DNA of 64,000 nt, taken from NCBI RefSeq assembly GCF_003967575.1, contig NZ_BIFT01000001.1, positions 2,170,001-2,234,000 of the forward strand, in the 5' to 3' direction. Both the position numbers and the translations under genes were made by a program. Under the pieces are notes generated by a model that had not been told where the DNA came from, did no database searches, and saw only the letters and a list, made by a program, of their open reading frames with translations. Below, one piece after another: positions 19,100 to 27,317 of the stretch. This DNA is from Dictyobacter alpinus (lineage in GTDB: Bacteria > Chloroflexota > Ktedonobacteria > Ktedonobacterales > Ktedonobacteraceae). Each line of letters starts with the position of its first letter. Position 1 is the first letter of the stretch.

Positions 19100-19103
19100 C
19101 CCA

Positions 19104-19141
19104 AACGAGCAGATGGGAACAGCTAAACCCATCTACTCGTT
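19104..19141 (+). terminator. Hairpin after the oxidoreductase gene
   Basis: AACGAGCAGATGGG pairs with CCCATCTACTCGTT with one mismatch, five bases past the stop codon. There is no T-run, so termination is likely but not certain. Confidence 0.55.
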
Positions 19142-19159
19142 CCTCACACGACTACGTTA

Positions 19160-19770
19160 ATAGCCTGTACCACAAACATAAGCATAAGAACGTAAGACGC
19201 CTACAATATCATAATTTTATATAAATACTCCCTTGCAACGTAAGAATAAGAACGTAAGATGCCTATAACATCATAATTTTATGTAAATATTACCTTGCAA
19301 CATAAGAAGATAGAAACTTACCATACAGCGCCAATTTCGGTGCGTAATAATGTATTATTATGTATATTATATTATATTATTATATATATAAATATATATT
19401 ATTTATTATTTAATATATATTATTTTGATTTATATTTTTATTAGATACATTATTAAAATTGATACGTATCCATGCAGAAAAATGGAGAAGGATACAATAA
19501 TCATTTCACTTATTACTGAAAGGTATATATTCTATAAACAACCTAAATAAAATCCTTTATCCTTTGCAATTTACTATGCAATAGGCTTCTTATGATCTTA
19601 TGCTTATGTTTATGCATAGCTAACAATTGTATATGTGATATCTTTCCTGCCTGGTTAATAATTGTATATGTGATACATGGCTAACAATTGTATATGTGAT
19701 ATCTTTCCTACCTGATTGATGATTTTTATATCTTGTAGGCTTCTTATGTTCTTATTTTTATGTTTCCTGC
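19160..19770. repeat. AT-rich region with interspersed short repeats
   Basis: No gene is seen from 19142 to 20267. A motif close to TAGGCNTCTTACGTTCTTAT plus K-CTTATGTT occurs near 19170 and 19235 (reverse orientation) and near 19585 and 19736 (forward). Another copy lies at 14836-14862, outside this region. The two reverse copies sit in a tandem unit of about 65 bp. A second repeat, AATTGTATATGTGATA, occurs three times between 19620 and 19705. A tract of pure A/T spans about 19340-19450. Confidence 0.7.
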
Positions 19771-20267
19771 ATAGTCATCAGAAACCTCGGTGACGTGCAT
19801 TGTTTTGCCAGCGTAACCATGAGGCCATCCCCCAGCGATCCCTCCCCTTACCACGCAAATGACGTGGTCGTGATGAAGGGAGGAGTGCTAAATCGCGTCT
19901 GGATGGCGCTCAGGGCCTTGTAAGGTATCTGGCGCGTTAATAGGGCATCTCATAGCGATAAAACGCCCCTATGGGTATTTGAAGGGCTTTTAATGGCATT
20001 GTTACATTTTAAGTATTATGGCGATTATTACGATTGATAATTATTTTAAAATAGATAATTATAATTTTTTGATTATTTTATGTTTTAAATTCATAAAATG
20101 CCTTTTAAAAATATATCAACATATACTATTCGTTGTGGTAGTGTATATTGCAAATGTACGTCCGCGATCATCTATGTATATGTTAAGCAAATCACATTGC
20201 AAACAGACAAAGATGTAACAAGGGCGTTTGCGGGGGTCTGCAAGTTGTATATTCGAAAGAGGATACA

Positions 20268-21167
20268 TTGCAAACACAACCACGAAGCTGGAAAAGCTTC
20301 CAGCGGTATACCGTAGTGAGTTTTGTAGTGAGTACTTGTTTTATTGTAGTCTTTGGACTTGGCTTAACTGGAGTAACGTCGCGAGCGAAGGTGGAGGGTG
20401 CGCACGCGCGAACAGTTGTCGCTTGCTCACAAGCTGACCGCATACACGTTGTTATTGGGAAGGAAACACTGGCGAGTATCGCTGCATATTATGGGTTTAG
20501 CGAACACCGTATCGCGGCCTTTAATCGCCTGCACAAACCCAATTCAATATACACCAACCAGAGTATTTGTATTCCAAGCGCACCGGCAGATAGTATGAGT
20601 AGCGTTATACATCCTTTCAGGGTGCAGCATAAGATAGCAGCCCCATTGGCACTGGTGAAACATGCGGCACATAAAAGTGTAGAGAAACGTGATCGGCCAA
20701 TGGCACCGGAATTTCAGGCCGTGCCATCTGGAGTAGTATCCCTTCCTCTCAGTGTAGGTACGCATAGAGGCTCAAAAGGCCTGGGAGCACTGGCTGCCCC
20801 ATACGTGATGGGGAGCAGGCTCCAGAGTACTTATCCATTTGGACAATGTACGTGGTGGGCTGCGCAACGCTACTACCAACTACACAATGTAGTTGTGCCG
20901 TGGACAATGAACGCGAATGCTGGACAATGGGTCGATCGTGCCTCACAATTTGGGTGGCATGTATCCAGTATTCCTGCCCTTGGCTCTATTCTTGTCCTGG
21001 GCAGTGGCGTACAAGGCGCGAACCGTGTCGGACACGTTGCTGTAGTTGAACAGATTCTCAATAATAATATGGTGATCGCCAGTTCCATGAACTGGGGAAA
21101 CAAACCTGGAGCGGTCACAAACTCTCTGTTCCGAATGGGAACAGGCGTCACTTTCGTAAGTCATTAG
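20268..21167 (+). CDS. Secreted LysM-CHAP domain protein
   Basis: 299 residues starting at a TTG with a good ribosome site (AAAGAGGATACA). Residues about 14-38 are a signal or anchor helix. A LysM domain (about 57-103: HVVIGKETLASIAAYYGFSE, then CIPSA) binds peptidoglycan or chitin-like glycans. A linker follows, and residues about 185-299 form a CHAP domain with the nucleophile Cys in FGQCTWWAAQRY, the His in VGHVAVVEQI and the Asn in SSMNWG. CHAP enzymes cut peptidoglycan peptides or amide bonds outside the cell. It likely acts in wall turnover during growth or sporulation; that role is inference. Confidence 0.85.
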   Translation: MQTQPRSWKSFQRYTVVSFVVSTCFIVVFGLGLTGVTSRAKVEGAHARTVVACSQADRIHVVIGKETLASIAAYYGFSEHRIAAFNRLHKPNSIYTNQSICIPSAPADSMSSVIHPFRVQHKIAAPLALVKHAAHKSVEKRDRPMAPEFQAVPSGVVSLPLSVGTHRGSKGLGALAAPYVMGSRLQSTYPFGQCTWWAAQRYYQLHNVVVPWTMNANAGQWVDRASQFGWHVSSIPALGSILVLGSGVQGANRVGHVAVVEQILNNNMVIASSMNWGNKPGAVTNSLFRMGTGVTFVSH

Positions 21168-21279
21168 TTACTTGCTTGTAACCCGCTTGCTCTTACTTCT
21201 TTAACCGTCTCACAAATATTTAAAGAAGCCGAACAGCCGGGCTAGTGATAACGTTTAAAGACCCCATGCATAATATGAC

Positions 21280-21307
21280 GGCCAGATATCAGCGCTGATA
21301 TCTGGCC
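21280..21307. terminator. Palindrome after the CHAP gene
   Basis: A perfect 28-base palindrome (GGCCAGATATCAGC and its mirror) lies about 110 bases past the CHAP stop. It could act as a terminator, but no T-run follows. Confidence 0.45.
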
Positions 21308-21355
21308 CCCGCATTTTCCCCCTCCTCCTCCTCTCCTCTCCAACCACATCACAGC

Positions 21356-21506
21356 GTAGCGGCAGGGCTCGTCCCTGCTCCAGTACCACGTACGATCAGG
21401 TCCAGGTTAGAGGCTGACATGTTTCGCCATGCTCGCCTTAACATGACCACGTGTCTCAGGGACGTGTCGTACGTGGTACTGGAGCAGGGACGAGCCCTGC
21501 CGCTAC
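21356..21506. repeat. 151-bp MITE-like element with 40-bp perfect inverted ends
   Basis: The first 40 bases (starting GTAGCGGCAGGGCTCGTCCC) are the exact reverse complement of the last 40. The middle 70 bases are not palindromic and code for nothing obvious. The ends match those of the element at 55156-55330. The right end directly abuts the -35 box of the vWA operon promoter. Confidence 0.85.
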
Positions 21507-21551
21507 TTGACATTATGCTGACCGTCAGGTAAATTGGTGACTGTAAAGTCA
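21507..21551 (+). promoter_or_regulatory. Promoter plus TetR-type operator, copy A (vWA operon)
   Basis: TTGACA (21507-21512), 17-base spacer, TAAATT (21530-21535). Downstream lies the inverted repeat TGACTGTAAAGTCA (21538-21551), which overlaps the expected transcription start and is a likely repressor site. The same arrangement is found at 26434 and 30530. Confidence 0.8.
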
Positions 21552-21661
21552 TTGTTTGATTTCACAAGTCATAAAAATAAGAGGTATACTACAAATACTC
21601 TCATTCTAGAGCGTTTCTTACATACTACGGTTGGTTATTTTTGAGAGGTTTTTTTGAGGCT

Positions 21662-22549
21662 ATGGATACATATACACAGATCTGGGCTGGTTCACGGCCG
21701 GGTTGTTTGATTTTTTTGTTGGATCAGTCTGGTTCGATGGCGGATCCGTTTGGGGCGGTTCAGGCGGGGGCGGGTCGGCGTAAGTGTGATATGGTGGCGA
21801 CGGTGCTGAATGGGTTTCTGAATGAGCTGATTGTGGCTAATACGGTGGCTCAGCGGGATGGGACGACGGAGGTGCGGCCACGCGCGGAGGTGGCGGTACT
21901 TGGCTATGAGGGTATCTCGGTGGAGCCGGTGTTGCAGGGCAACCTGGAAGGTCGCTCCTTTGTGAGTCTGGCCGAGCTACAGATGAATCCACTCGATATC
22001 GAGCGGCGTAAACGAACAGAGATAGATGATATCGGGCAGGAGATCGAGATCACGGTACCTTTTCCGGTCTGGGTCAAGGCGAAGGCTGGCGGCGGTACGC
22101 CGATGTGTATGGCGCTAGAGCAAGCACGAGATTTGGCACAGGAATGGGCAACGAGTCATCCAGATAGCTATCCGCCCGTTATTATTAATGTGACCGATGG
22201 TGTTGCCAGCGATGGCGATCCGTTGGAGCTGGCGCAGCAGATTAGTGAGATCTCAACCAATGATGGACGGGCCCTGTTCTTCAATGTCCATATTACGGAC
22301 TATAATCTGGCCCCCATTATGTATCCTGCCACGCAGGCAGAGTTGCCAGATGATCCTTATGCGCAATTATTATTCGAGGTTTCCAGCGAGATCCCTGAGA
22401 ATAGTCGCCAGCAGTTACAGTCCTTATTAGGACGTCCTGTACAGCCGGGTGCGCGTGGCTTGATCTTCAATGGTGATGCCGCTTCGGTACGGCAGATGTT
22501 TGTATTTGCCAGTGTACCAGCCACCCAACCTTTGAATGTAAGTCAATAA
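21662..22549 (+). CDS. von Willebrand factor A domain protein of a conflict/signalling operon
   Basis: About 295 residues, nearly all one vWA domain. The metal-ion adhesion site is complete: DQSGS at residues 21-25, Thr in GGTPMCMAL near 146, and Asp in NVTDGVASD near 179. Such proteins bind partners through a Mg-coordinated acidic residue and are often adaptors beside PP2C phosphatases and kinases. It is the first gene of a three-gene operon; the PP2C gene starts 29 bases downstream. An in-frame TTG at 21641 would add seven residues; the ATG was preferred. It is cytoplasmic, with no signal peptide. Confidence 0.85.
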   Translation: MDTYTQIWAGSRPGCLIFLLDQSGSMADPFGAVQAGAGRRKCDMVATVLNGFLNELIVANTVAQRDGTTEVRPRAEVAVLGYEGISVEPVLQGNLEGRSFVSLAELQMNPLDIERRKRTEIDDIGQEIEITVPFPVWVKAKAGGGTPMCMALEQARDLAQEWATSHPDSYPPVIINVTDGVASDGDPLELAQQISEISTNDGRALFFNVHITDYNLAPIMYPATQAELPDDPYAQLLFEVSSEIPENSRQQLQSLLGRPVQPGARGLIFNGDAASVRQMFVFASVPATQPLNVSQ

Positions 22550-22578
22550 TAGTTCTGAAAACATGAGTAAGAAACTGT

Positions 22579-24846
22579 ATGTATGCACAAGTAACCAGGT
22601 TGCAATGCTGGAAATCTGAGCACAATGAGCAGTCATGCGAGGATGCGTTTGCGATCAGCCTATCACAGGGCTTGTTAACGGTTGCAGACGGTGTTGGCAC
22701 CACATTATTCTCCAATATCTGGGCCAGACACCTCGTGGATCATTCCATAGCTACGCCACTCTTAAGTGAGGATCCTTTTGAGGTTGAATGGTGGTTGCGC
22801 GCGGCACAGGAGCATTTTCAGAAGTTGTTACCGGGTATCGAGGGTTTACCCTGGAATGCTTTGCAGAAAATGCAGAATGAGGGCAGTTTTTCGACCCTGG
22901 CCAGTCTGCGCGTCTTCTCATCCTATCCCTTAAATGGTGAGGCGATCCAGGCCAAGCTGCTGGCCTTTGGCGATAGCTGTATTTTTGTACAACCGGCGGC
23001 CTCGTCGGAACTGCTGTCCTTTCCTATTGTTGATGCGGCGGTCTTCGATCAGCCGCCGATCAGTCTACCGTCCAAACAAGGTGTTTTCAACCGCCATTTC
23101 CAGAGGGGAATGGCGATGGATCTGCTGCTCCGTCCCGGCGATCGTATCTTGCTGGCGACGGATGCGGTGGCGCGTTGGATTATCGGGGCCGCCAACCGGC
23201 CCAAGGATACTCCGCATGCGGCCTTTGAGGCCGTGGCGGAACAGACCATGGCGAGTTGGCCCGCTTTTATCGCGGACTGCCGCGCATCCGGTTCAATGAT
23301 TGATGATGATTGTACGGCCCTGGTGATGACGTTACGCTCAGATGCCGAGCAGATCGGTGAGCCATTAGGGTCGACCGCCATCCATCATCCTGAGATGCGT
23401 ACACGGCGCAAAATGACATTCCTACAGGCGGTCCAGACCCAGAACCGCGAGCAGGCCGCGATCCTTTATGGGGATGGACAGGATCTGGCCCATGAGGGTG
23501 TGGTCTTTCCTGAGGATCAATGGCTGCATGCGCGTGCCGTGGCCGACGCGCTACGCGAGGTGCTCGCAGTTATGCGGCGCGAGATCAATGGTCCACGGGC
23601 GGTGCAGAAGATTATGCCGGTCTGGCGCAAATATGCACCTCTCCTCCTTGAGGAAAGTTGCGCGGCCTCGGTGCGTAAGACACTGCTCAAACTGGGCGTT
23701 ACCCTGGATGAGTCCGCCACGTCAACCGCCATGGTCCCGGCTGTCACCCCAGGCAGAAATATGGCGCTCAACGTGTTCGTGAAGAGTCCAGAACAACTAC
23801 AACTGGAACAGGCGTTGCTGCTGGCGTTACATACCAACGATGATGCCGCGCTGGTGGAAACTTATCTGGCCCTTCAATCGCTCCCATATGCCGCCGATTT
23901 TATCGCCGCCAATCAGGCTGAGGAGCGCATTCGGCAGGCCATGCAACGCGAGTTGGGCCACCACCAACTCCGACAAGCCATCGCCAGTAAACGCGTAGAA
24001 CAGATCGCCATGGCTTCCGATCGCGTGGGGCGCGACCATTCCTTTTTATCCCCCACAGAACGGCAGATTGTTCTGCTGGCACATCAATGGATGGACGCCT
24101 GGCGCTCACAGGATGGGAACACTTTAATGACTGCCTTTGAGGCGATTGTCCGCTCACCTTATAGCGAGGCTCTCTTATTTACCGATCAAGAGAAACTACA
24201 CTTGCAACGATTAGTCGAACAGAGACGCGTGCAGCAGCAGCAGCAACAACAACAACGGCAACTGCAGCCTCCACAATCTAATACAATGTCTCAGCCAGTC
24301 CTGGCGATCACACCAGCACCGCTAACACCATTACCGATCCCACCAGCACCAGCTACGAGATCAGCGGTAGGGGTGCCCGCGATCAGTGAATTCTGGTTTA
24401 GAAAAGTATGTGTCGTGAAGCGCGCGTATCTCTTACACTGGGTCTACCAGAAAGTAAGCGCTACCGAGTTAGAACAGATAACGCTGGACGATCTGGTGAA
24501 TGCCCCGCTGATCCATAATGGTATCGTGCAAGCCAACAAGAGCGGGACTGCTCTACCGCTCTTGCCAGACATACTACTACCTGACATCTTTCAGGCTTTT
24601 AAAAGCAATCCCATGGTCAATTATGATAGTTTAATCCAGGAACATGGTCTGACGGATGCACAGATCAAAGAGATTCTATTGATATTTCTGAATCGTCAAC
24701 TTTTCGAGGATTATCTGACCTGGGAACAATCACTCAAGCTTGAAGAATGGTTGCAGTTGACGCATGGTTGTGGCGCGGAAGAGTTTCGCTGCCGTGTAGA
24801 AATGGCCTGTCCATGGGTAATGGACTTGAGCTGGTGGAAGGGATGA
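22579..24846 (+). CDS. PP2C-type phosphatase with helical repeats and a GAP1-like C-terminal domain
   Basis: 755 residues. Residues 1-255 form a PP2C phosphatase with the metal Asp residues in CEDAF (near 22), ADGVG (near 38), GDS (near 133), TDAVA (near 195) and DDDCT (near 240). The usual GGST is GSFST. Residues about 405-545 hold at least two copies of a helical repeat (LLALHTNDDAALVETYLALQ; WMDAWRSQDGNTLMTAFEAI), then a Gln-rich linker. Residues about 600-755 match the C-terminal domain of the GAP1-like protein (IKEILLIFLNRQLFEDYL against VKQVLRIFRRRERFAERLL). It likely reverses phosphorylation by the kinase encoded four bases downstream. Confidence 0.8.
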   Translation: MYAQVTRLQCWKSEHNEQSCEDAFAISLSQGLLTVADGVGTTLFSNIWARHLVDHSIATPLLSEDPFEVEWWLRAAQEHFQKLLPGIEGLPWNALQKMQNEGSFSTLASLRVFSSYPLNGEAIQAKLLAFGDSCIFVQPAASSELLSFPIVDAAVFDQPPISLPSKQGVFNRHFQRGMAMDLLLRPGDRILLATDAVARWIIGAANRPKDTPHAAFEAVAEQTMASWPAFIADCRASGSMIDDDCTALVMTLRSDAEQIGEPLGSTAIHHPEMRTRRKMTFLQAVQTQNREQAAILYGDGQDLAHEGVVFPEDQWLHARAVADALREVLAVMRREINGPRAVQKIMPVWRKYAPLLLEESCAASVRKTLLKLGVTLDESATSTAMVPAVTPGRNMALNVFVKSPEQLQLEQALLLALHTNDDAALVETYLALQSLPYAADFIAANQAEERIRQAMQRELGHHQLRQAIASKRVEQIAMASDRVGRDHSFLSPTERQIVLLAHQWMDAWRSQDGNTLMTAFEAIVRSPYSEALLFTDQEKLHLQRLVEQRRVQQQQQQQQRQLQPPQSNTMSQPVLAITPAPLTPLPIPPAPATRSAVGVPAISEFWFRKVCVVKRAYLLHWVYQKVSATELEQITLDDLVNAPLIHNGIVQANKSGTALPLLPDILLPDIFQAFKSNPMVNYDSLIQEHGLTDAQIKEILLIFLNRQLFEDYLTWEQSLKLEEWLQLTHGCGAEEFRCRVEMACPWVMDLSWWKG

Positions 24847-24850
24847 TGGC

Positions 24851-26383
24851 ATGCCTGAACGTCTTGCTTATGATGAGGCGATGCTGTTTGCCGCGACACG
24901 TCTGAAAATAGCGGATCCTGATTTGAAGCAGGGAAAAGTTGCGACGGTAACGACCAGTACGACACTTGGCAGCCTGGAGCGTCCCTGGGGTATTGAGGGT
25001 GGCTTTGCGGTGGTCTATAAGTTTATTACACGGAGTGGCAAGGTTCGGGCGCTGCGCTGCTTCCGTGTACCTATCAATCAGGATATGCGCTATCGCTATG
25101 AACGTATCAGCGCTTTTTTTGCTACGCAGGCACCCGATATCACGGTCGATACCCATTATTATGCCGATAGCATCGTTGTCAAAGAGCAAGGCGTAGCAGC
25201 GCCACGTGCCTATCCGATCATTGATATGCAATGGGTTGATGGTATGACCCTCCTTGAGGCCGTCGATGCATATTGTCAGCGCCACGATACGGCGGCCCTG
25301 CACAACCTAGCGCAGCGCTGTCTACAACTGCTACTGCGCATGCAGCAATGCGGTATGGCCCATGGCGATCTAGCCGGTGTTAACATCATGCTCGGAGCCA
25401 ACAATCAACTTCTGTTAGTTGATTATGATGGCGTCTACATCCCCGAGTTTGGAGCTGAAGACGTCACCAATCCTCCCGGTCGCATCCTACTCGGTCAACC
25501 CGACTATCAGCATCCCCAGATGGCCGAGCGCGCCTTCAACGCCCACATGGACGACTTCTCGGCCCTGGTCATCTATACCGCCCTATTGGCCCTCAGCATC
25601 CAGCCCGCGTTATGGGCCAGCTACAGCAAAAGGGACGCCAACGGTAAGCTACTGGACACCAACCTGTTATTCACACGCCAGGACTTCAAAGAGCCGGCCC
25701 AATCCAGCCTCTTCACAGTCCTGGCCCAACTGGATCACCCACAACTGAATACAGCCCTCGCAGAGCTCCAGCACGCCTGTCAGCAACCCATCAACCAGGT
25801 CCGTTTTCCTGAACAGCTCATGGACCTGACCAACGGCCAGCCAGCAATCATACCAGTAAATAAAAGCTATATACCAGCCAAACGACCCGCCGCCAGCCGC
25901 ACCATACGCGCCCCGCAACGTGAACTCAGTCCTCAGGCCAGCGCATTTCAGCAGATCTGCGACACCGAAGACGAAGAAGCCATCGCCGCCGCCTTTGAAG
26001 AACTGAGCAACTTCGGCTACTTTGACGCCCAGATCCTCTCACCCGCCCAGCTACAACGAGCCCGACTAGCCCAACAGCGGCGCGGCGCCCTCGCCCGCTT
26101 CCGAGTCGCCCTCGCCAGCAAACGCCCCCAGCTGATTGCCAGCGCCTACAACGACCCGCTCCTCAACCCCTGTCGTAACGTCACCACCAGCGAACGCGCC
26201 ATCCTCGCCCTCGCCCGCGCATTCCAACAAGCCTACAACCAGGACCCCCCAGACAACACGGCACTCATAGCCGCCTATCAAGCCATCCAACAATCCCCCT
26301 ACCCCCACGCCTTCATCTTCTCCACCCCCGAACAAACCCGCCTCCAAACCGCCCATGATGGCCATAATTTACGCCCATCATAA
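24851..26383 (+). CDS. Atypical Ser/Thr protein kinase with helical repeats
   Basis: 510 residues. Residues about 40-280 resemble a eukaryotic-type kinase: a glycine-poor loop (GIEGGFAVVYKF), the beta-3 strand ALRCF with Arg69 where Lys is usual, catalytic HGDLAGVNIM near 172, and DYDG in place of DFG near 190. It may still be active, as related families use HGD, but the missing Lys leaves this open. Residues about 370-505 contain the helical repeat shared with the PP2C and GAP1-like proteins (FQQAYNQDPPDNTALIAAYQ, then SPYPHAFIFS). It is the last gene of the operon. The 3' part is unusually C-rich compared with its start. Confidence 0.78.
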   Translation: MPERLAYDEAMLFAATRLKIADPDLKQGKVATVTTSTTLGSLERPWGIEGGFAVVYKFITRSGKVRALRCFRVPINQDMRYRYERISAFFATQAPDITVDTHYYADSIVVKEQGVAAPRAYPIIDMQWVDGMTLLEAVDAYCQRHDTAALHNLAQRCLQLLLRMQQCGMAHGDLAGVNIMLGANNQLLLVDYDGVYIPEFGAEDVTNPPGRILLGQPDYQHPQMAERAFNAHMDDFSALVIYTALLALSIQPALWASYSKRDANGKLLDTNLLFTRQDFKEPAQSSLFTVLAQLDHPQLNTALAELQHACQQPINQVRFPEQLMDLTNGQPAIIPVNKSYIPAKRPAASRTIRAPQRELSPQASAFQQICDTEDEEAIAAAFEELSNFGYFDAQILSPAQLQRARLAQQRRGALARFRVALASKRPQLIASAYNDPLLNPCRNVTTSERAILALARAFQQAYNQDPPDNTALIAAYQAIQQSPYPHAFIFSTPEQTRLQTAHDGHNLRPS

Positions 26384-26433
26384 CAAATATTCATCTTCTT
26401 TACCCACGAGCAAACTTGCTTCTATGTGACCAC

Positions 26434-26478
26434 TTGACATTAAGGTGACTTTCTGGTAAATTAATGACTGTGAAGTCA
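26434..26478 (+). promoter_or_regulatory. Promoter plus TetR-type operator, copy B (TetR gene)
   Basis: TTGACA (26434-26439), 17-base spacer, TAAATT (26457-26462), then the inverted repeat TGACTGTGAAGTCA (26465-26478). It fits autoregulation of the TetR gene that begins about 95 bases downstream. Confidence 0.8.
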
Positions 26479-26571
26479 TAAAGAAATTTGTACAGTCAAA
26501 CTTTGATGTTTGGGGTCAGAAATCAACTGACATGACCAGAAAAATATGTCTCAAGGAAATTGGTCAAAAAA

Positions 26572-27186
26572 ATGATATATCAATCGCTTAAAGAAAAGCA
26601 GCGGCAAGAACGCGAGAACCTGATCTTACAGGCAACACAGGAGTTGTTGTTGGAGCGCGGGTACTTCGATACCTCGATGGGCGAGATCGCCTTGCGGGTC
26701 GGAGTGGCAAAGGGGACTCTTTATCAACACTTTGAGAGCAAAGAAGCTTTGATGATCGCCCTCTTTAAGCGTGAGTTTGAGGATCTACAGAGTGAAACCG
26801 CGCGCATAGCGCAAATGCAGGAGGGTGCGCAGGTCAAGTTGTCCATGGCAATCGATGAGTTGTGCCATCAACTGGTTGATAAGCATCCTTTGTTCTTCAT
26901 TTTACGCCATGCCGCCGATTTAGAAACCGAAGTACATGCTGAGATAAAAGATGCCTTTGCTACTGTACGCAAAAACATTGCAGCCATTCTGGACCAGGGG
27001 AAAGAAGAGGGCCTGTTTAATACAGCTCTCTCTACCGAGGTGATGCAGGAAGCATTGTTCGGCATCATTGTCTCGCGCCTGTTTAAAAATCTCCACCAGG
27101 GCCTCTCCGTTCAATATGAAGATCTGGTGGATAATTTGAAGTGTATCTACCTTCATGGGATTACAGCTCCCGCAGCCACTGCATAA
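26572..27186 (+). CDS. TetR/AcrR-family regulator of the exporter operons
   Basis: About 204 residues. The N-terminal TetR domain is clear (LILQATQELLLERGYFDTSM, GEIALRVGVAKGTLYQHFES, KEALM). The helical C-terminal part should bind a drug-like ligand. It lies upstream of, and in the same direction as, an MFS-HlyD exporter operon, the standard layout for a local efflux repressor. The same 14-bp operator lies at its own promoter and at two others in this window, so it is the best candidate for binding all three. An in-frame TTG at 26560 is an alternative start. Confidence 0.85.
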   Translation: MIYQSLKEKQRQERENLILQATQELLLERGYFDTSMGEIALRVGVAKGTLYQHFESKEALMIALFKREFEDLQSETARIAQMQEGAQVKLSMAIDELCHQLVDKHPLFFILRHAADLETEVHAEIKDAFATVRKNIAAILDQGKEEGLFNTALSTEVMQEALFGIIVSRLFKNLHQGLSVQYEDLVDNLKCIYLHGITAPAATA

Positions 27187-27317
27187 ATACATCTGGCTGT
27201 AATGATCACTCAATGATGAGATTATTAACAGAACATGGCACCATAAATGCTATGTTCTTTCTATAAACATGTTTAAATTCTATTGAAATAGTGTACGTTG
27301 TAAGGAGCAAACACGTT

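Noticed and set aside
19160..19310. Possible CRISPR array in the tandem repeats
   Set aside because: Repeats are imperfect, only two or three in number, and the intervening sequence is itself repeated; no cas genes are present.
20018..20316. Short ORFs in the AT-rich region before the CHAP gene
   Set aside because: No ribosome site, no domain, and composition follows the AT-rich background.
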